Assembly: GCA_016875695.1 (NCBI GenBank)
Contig: VGPB01000088.1
Span: forward strand, 1-7,775
Direction of reading: 5' to 3'
DNA length: 7,775 bases
Source: Chloroflexota bacterium
GTDB taxonomy: Bacteria; Chloroflexota; Dehalococcoidia; UBA2979
Made by a program: the position numbers and the translations under genes. The notes beneath the pieces were generated by a model. That model ran no database searches. It saw only the letters and a program-made list of their open reading frames with translations, and had not been told where the DNA came from. Of the stretch, positions 5,346 through 7,775 are shown in pieces; the stretch's first letter is position 1; each line of letters opens with the position of its first letter.

Positions 5346-6773
5346 CTAGCGGGTGCGCGGGCGCAGGTAGTCCGGGCTGTGACCGACGTACAGGCTCGCG
5401 GCGTGCATCAGCGTCTCCGCGAGCGTCGGATGCGCGTGGATCGTGAGGTGCAGGTCTTGTACGGTCGCGCCCAGCTCGACGGCGAGCGTGGCCTCGGCGA
5501 TCAGCTCGCCGGCGTTCGTGCCCGCGACGCCGACGCCCAGCACGCGCTGGGTGCTGGGCTCGATCACTAGCTTGGTGAGGCCCTCAGCGCGCCCCATCGC
5601 CGTGGCGCGGCCGGAGGCTCCCCAGGGGAAGCTGCTCGTCTCGACGGCGATGCCGCGCTCGCGCGCCTGCGTCTCGCTGAGGCCGGTCCACGCGATCTCC
5701 GGGTCGGTGAATACGACGGCGGGGATGGCGGCCGGCGCGAACGCCGTCGGGCGGCCGAGGATCGCCTCGACGGCGACGCGCGCCTCGTGCGCGGCCTTGT
5801 GCGCGAGCATCGGCTCGCCGGCCACATCGCCGATCGCGTAGATCGAGGGCTCGGCGGTGCGGCGCTGCGCGTCCACGCCGACGAAGCGGTGCGCGTCGAG
5901 CTGCGCGCGCGTCTTGTCGAGGCCCAGTGCGCGCGTGTTCGGCGCGCGGCCGGTCGCGATCAGCACGCGGTCGAAGCGGTGCTCCACCTCGTCAAAGGCG
6001 GCGCTGGTGAGGCGCGCGCGCACGGCGTCGCCGGTGTCCTCGAGCGAGGCAACGCGCGTGTTGAGCAGGATTGCCTCGACCTCGCTGCGCAGCCGCTTCT
6101 CGAGCACCGCCACCAGGTCGCGGTCGGCGTCGGGCAGTAGGCTGCCGGTCATCTCGACGATGGTCACGCGGCTGCCGAGCGCAGCGTACACGGAGCCGAG
6201 CTCGAGGCCGATGTAGCCACCGCCGACGACGAGTAGCGTGCCGGGGACGTCCGGCAACTCCAGCGCCGCCGTCGAGTCGAGCACGCGGGGAGAATCGATG
6301 CGCAGCGGCGGCGGGATCGCAGGCACGGAGCCGGTCGCGACGATCGCGTAGTCGAACGCGAGCTCGGTGACTTGGCCGTCGTGCTGCACGTGTAGCGTGT
6401 GCGGCCCCTCGAAGTGGCCGAGGCCCTGCAGGTAGGTCACGCGCCGCGCGCGCGCGAGCGAGCCGAGGCCGCGCGTGAGCTTGCCGACTACGCCCTGCTT
6501 CCAGTCGCGCAGTTTAGCGAGCTCGATCTGCGGCGGTGCGAAGCGCACGCCCCAGTCCCCCGCCGCGCGCGTCTCGTGGATCAGGTGCGCCACGTGCAGC
6601 AGCGCCTTCGAGGGGATGCAGCCGTGGTGCAGGCACACGCCGCCGGGCAGCGGCTTCGCGTCGACGAGCGTCACGGCCATGCCGAGGTCCGCTGCGAGGA
6701 ACGCCGCGGCGTACCCGCCGGGGCCGGCGCCCAGGACGACGAGTCGCGCGGGCGGGCTGGCGGGTGCGGTCAC
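5346..6773 (-). CDS. lpdA: Dihydrolipoyl dehydrogenase (E3)
   Basis: A flavin disulfide reductase of 475 residues that re-oxidises dihydrolipoyl groups with NAD+, serving E2 of the pyruvate-type complex and probably GcvH as well. In order: the FAD-binding Rossmann motif GAGPGGYAAA (15-24), the redox disulfide Cys47/Cys52 in GGVCLHHGCIPSKALLH (44-60), the NAD-binding motif VVGGGYIGLELG (182-193), ATGRAPNT (273-280), the second FAD segment YAIGDVAGEPMLAHKAAHE (312-330), and the dimer-interface catalytic pair His448/Glu453 in IHAHPTLAE. The start is GTG at 6773 with an AAGG element nine bases upstream; the N-terminus runs straight into the FAD strand, so it fits. It lies 39 bases after the E2 stop with no terminator between. 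Odd point: the disulfide loop is LHH where many E3 proteins have LN followed by a variable residue. Confidence 0.96.
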   Translation of the reverse strand: MTAPASPPARLVVLGAGPGGYAAAFLAADLGMAVTLVDAKPLPGGVCLHHGCIPSKALLHVAHLIHETRAAGDWGVRFAPPQIELAKLRDWKQGVVGKLTRGLGSLARARRVTYLQGLGHFEGPHTLHVQHDGQVTELAFDYAIVATGSVPAIPPPLRIDSPRVLDSTAALELPDVPGTLLVVGGGYIGLELGSVYAALGSRVTIVEMTGSLLPDADRDLVAVLEKRLRSEVEAILLNTRVASLEDTGDAVRARLTSAAFDEVEHRFDRVLIATGRAPNTRALGLDKTRAQLDAHRFVGVDAQRRTAEPSIYAIGDVAGEPMLAHKAAHEARVAVEAILGRPTAFAPAAIPAVVFTDPEIAWTGLSETQARERGIAVETSSFPWGASGRATAMGRAEGLTKLVIEPSTQRVLGVGVAGTNAGELIAEATLAVELGATVQDLHLTIHAHPTLAETLMHAASLYVGHSPDYLRPRTR

Positions 6774-6812
6774 GTGGCTCGGCCTTTCGGGTGGGACGGC
6801 TGCTGCGCGGGG

Positions 6813-7775
6813 TTAGCCCTCGAGCGCCAGCAACAGCGGCTCGTTGATGGCGTCGGCGATCCAGTTGAGAAAGCGCGCGCCGTCCGCGCCGTCCACCACA
6901 CGATGGTCAATCGACAGCGACAGCGGCAGGCGCAGCTGCGGCACGGGCGCGGACTGCGCGTCGGCGTACACTGCCTCGAGCTGCGCGCGGCCCACGCCGA
7001 GGATCGCAACCTCCGGCCAGTTCACGATTGGCGTGAAGTTGCCGGTGTTGAGGCTGCCGAGGTTGCTGATCGTGAACGTCGCGCCGCGCATCTCGTCGAG
7101 GCCGAGCTTGCCGTCGCGCGCGCGTCCGGCGATGCCGTTTATCTCGATCGACAGCTCGATGATGTTCTTCTGGTCGACGTCGCGAATCACGGGCACCGCG
7201 AGCCCGCGCTCGGTGTCGACGGCCATACCGATGTGGTAGTAGCGCTTGAGCACGAGCTCATGGTTCGCGACGTCGAGGCTCGCGTTGAAGTTCGGATGGG
7301 CCTTGAGCGCGGCGGCGACGATCTTCAGCAGCACGACGGAGAGCGTGAGCGTGCCGCCGGCCTCCTGCGCGCGCTCGCGGTAGCGGCGGCGCACCGCCTC
7401 GAGCTCCGTGACGTCGACGGAGCGGAAGAGCGTGACGAGCGGCACCTCCGCCCAGGACGTGGCCATGTTGCGGGCGACGGTGCGGCGGAAGCGCGTCATC
7501 GGGGCGCGCTCTATGGGCCCATAGAGCGCGAAGTCCGGCAGCGCGGGAGTCGCGCGCACGGGCTCGGCGGCGCCGTCAACGCCGGGCGTCGCCGCGGGCG
7601 CCGCTGGCGTCGGGGCGGTGCGCGCGTGCCGCTTCACGTCGTCGATGTCGACGCGGCCTCCGGGACCGCTGCCGGCGACGGCACCGATGTCGACGCCGAT
7701 CTCGCGCGCGAACTGGCGCACCCGCGGCGCTGCGAACGCGGGGGTGCTGCCGTCAGTGCCCTCCGGTGCAGGCGG
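6813..7775 (-). CDS. Dihydrolipoamide acyltransferase (E2) of a 2-oxoacid dehydrogenase complex, N-terminus outside window
   Basis: The E2 core transfers an acyl group from a lipoyl arm to CoA. The window holds the C-terminal 320 residues and the TAA stop at 6815-6813; the frame is open to the right edge, so the lipoyl domain or domains and the start lie beyond. Visible domains, numbered from the edge, are a peripheral subunit-binding domain at about 13-50 (APRVRQFAREIGVD, then GSGPGGRVDIDDV), an Ala/Pro-rich linker to about 80, and the catalytic domain to the end. The latter includes FNASLD, HIGMAVDTERGLAVPVIRDV, TISNLGSLNTGNF, PEVAILGVGR and the active site DHRVVDG, with His291 and Asp295. 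The segment YGPIERAPMTRFRR before the catalytic domain recalls pyruvate-type E2 proteins that partner a single-chain E1 (AceE). That specificity is inference; E1 is not in the window. The GTG at 7721 is an internal codon, not a start. Confidence 0.93.
   Translation of the reverse strand, partial: PPAPEGTDGSTPAFAAPRVRQFAREIGVDIGAVAGSGPGGRVDIDDVKRHARTAPTPAAPAATPGVDGAAEPVRATPALPDFALYGPIERAPMTRFRRTVARNMATSWAEVPLVTLFRSVDVTELEAVRRRYRERAQEAGGTLTLSVVLLKIVAAALKAHPNFNASLDVANHELVLKRYYHIGMAVDTERGLAVPVIRDVDQKNIIELSIEINGIAGRARDGKLGLDEMRGATFTISNLGSLNTGNFTPIVNWPEVAILGVGRAQLEAVYADAQSAPVPQLRLPLSLSIDHRVVDGADGARFLNWIADAINEPLLLALEG
7505..7530. repeat. Perfect 26-bp palindrome inside the E2 gene
   Basis: The half-site CGCGCTCTATGGG (7505-7517) is followed directly by its exact reverse complement (7518-7530), with no spacer, centred on GGGCCC. 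On the minus strand it encodes the ALYGPIERA segment at the linker to catalytic domain junction of E2. The central TATGGGCCCATA is less G+C-rich at its arms than its surroundings. It could be a protein-binding site or cruciform-prone site, or a by-product of codon choice in a conserved peptide. No function is shown by the sequence. Confidence 0.9.

Noticed and set aside
5535..5559. Perfect 9-bp inverted repeat (GCCCAGCAC / GTGCTGGGC) with a 7-base loop inside lpd
   Set aside because: It lies in the middle of an intact, well-conserved coding region with no T-run. Stems of this size are common by chance in GC-rich genes.

Overview
The window is a strongly G+C-rich bacterial chromosomal segment. 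Codon third positions are almost always G or C, and translational coupling is tight (ATGA overlaps at 46-49 and 2460-2463). Every well-identified gene is either lipoate biosynthesis, a lipoate-using enzyme complex, or a small companion. The split glycine decarboxylase (separate alpha and beta P-protein subunits), the GYD-domain protein and the style of the E2 and E3 proteins would fit Chloroflexota, Thermoleophilia-like Actinomycetota or similar high-GC lineages. That placement is a guess from gene content and cannot be settled from this sequence.

The left half reads rightward. It holds the last codons of a gene that is probably gcvPA (1-49), the complete gcvPB (46-1506), then lipB (1795-2463), lipA (2460-3329) and an alpha/beta hydrolase (3334-4191). 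Between gcvPB and lipB, on the opposite strand, is a 41-codon ORF (1514-1639). Its base-by-codon-position pattern is that of a real gene, but no family is recognised.

The right half reads leftward and converges on the first cluster. It holds a 5'-truncated E2 dihydrolipoamide acyltransferase (6813-7775), lpd/E3 (5346-6773), a class I SAM-dependent methyltransferase (4594-5337) and a GYD-domain protein (4210-4503). The methyltransferase frame is interrupted by a single in-frame TGA at its tenth codon, exactly where a tryptophan is expected.

The genes form a lipoate hub. LipB moves an octanoyl group from acyl carrier protein to a carrier domain, and LipA inserts two sulfurs to make lipoyl. The products are GcvH of the glycine cleavage system (served by GcvPA/GcvPB) and the lipoyl domain of E2. 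Lpd re-oxidises dihydrolipoyl groups for both systems.

I see no new defence, mobile or CRISPR system here. The items most worth a second look are the interrupted methyltransferase, the small antisense-strand ORF, and a perfect 26-bp palindrome inside the E2 gene (7505-7530).
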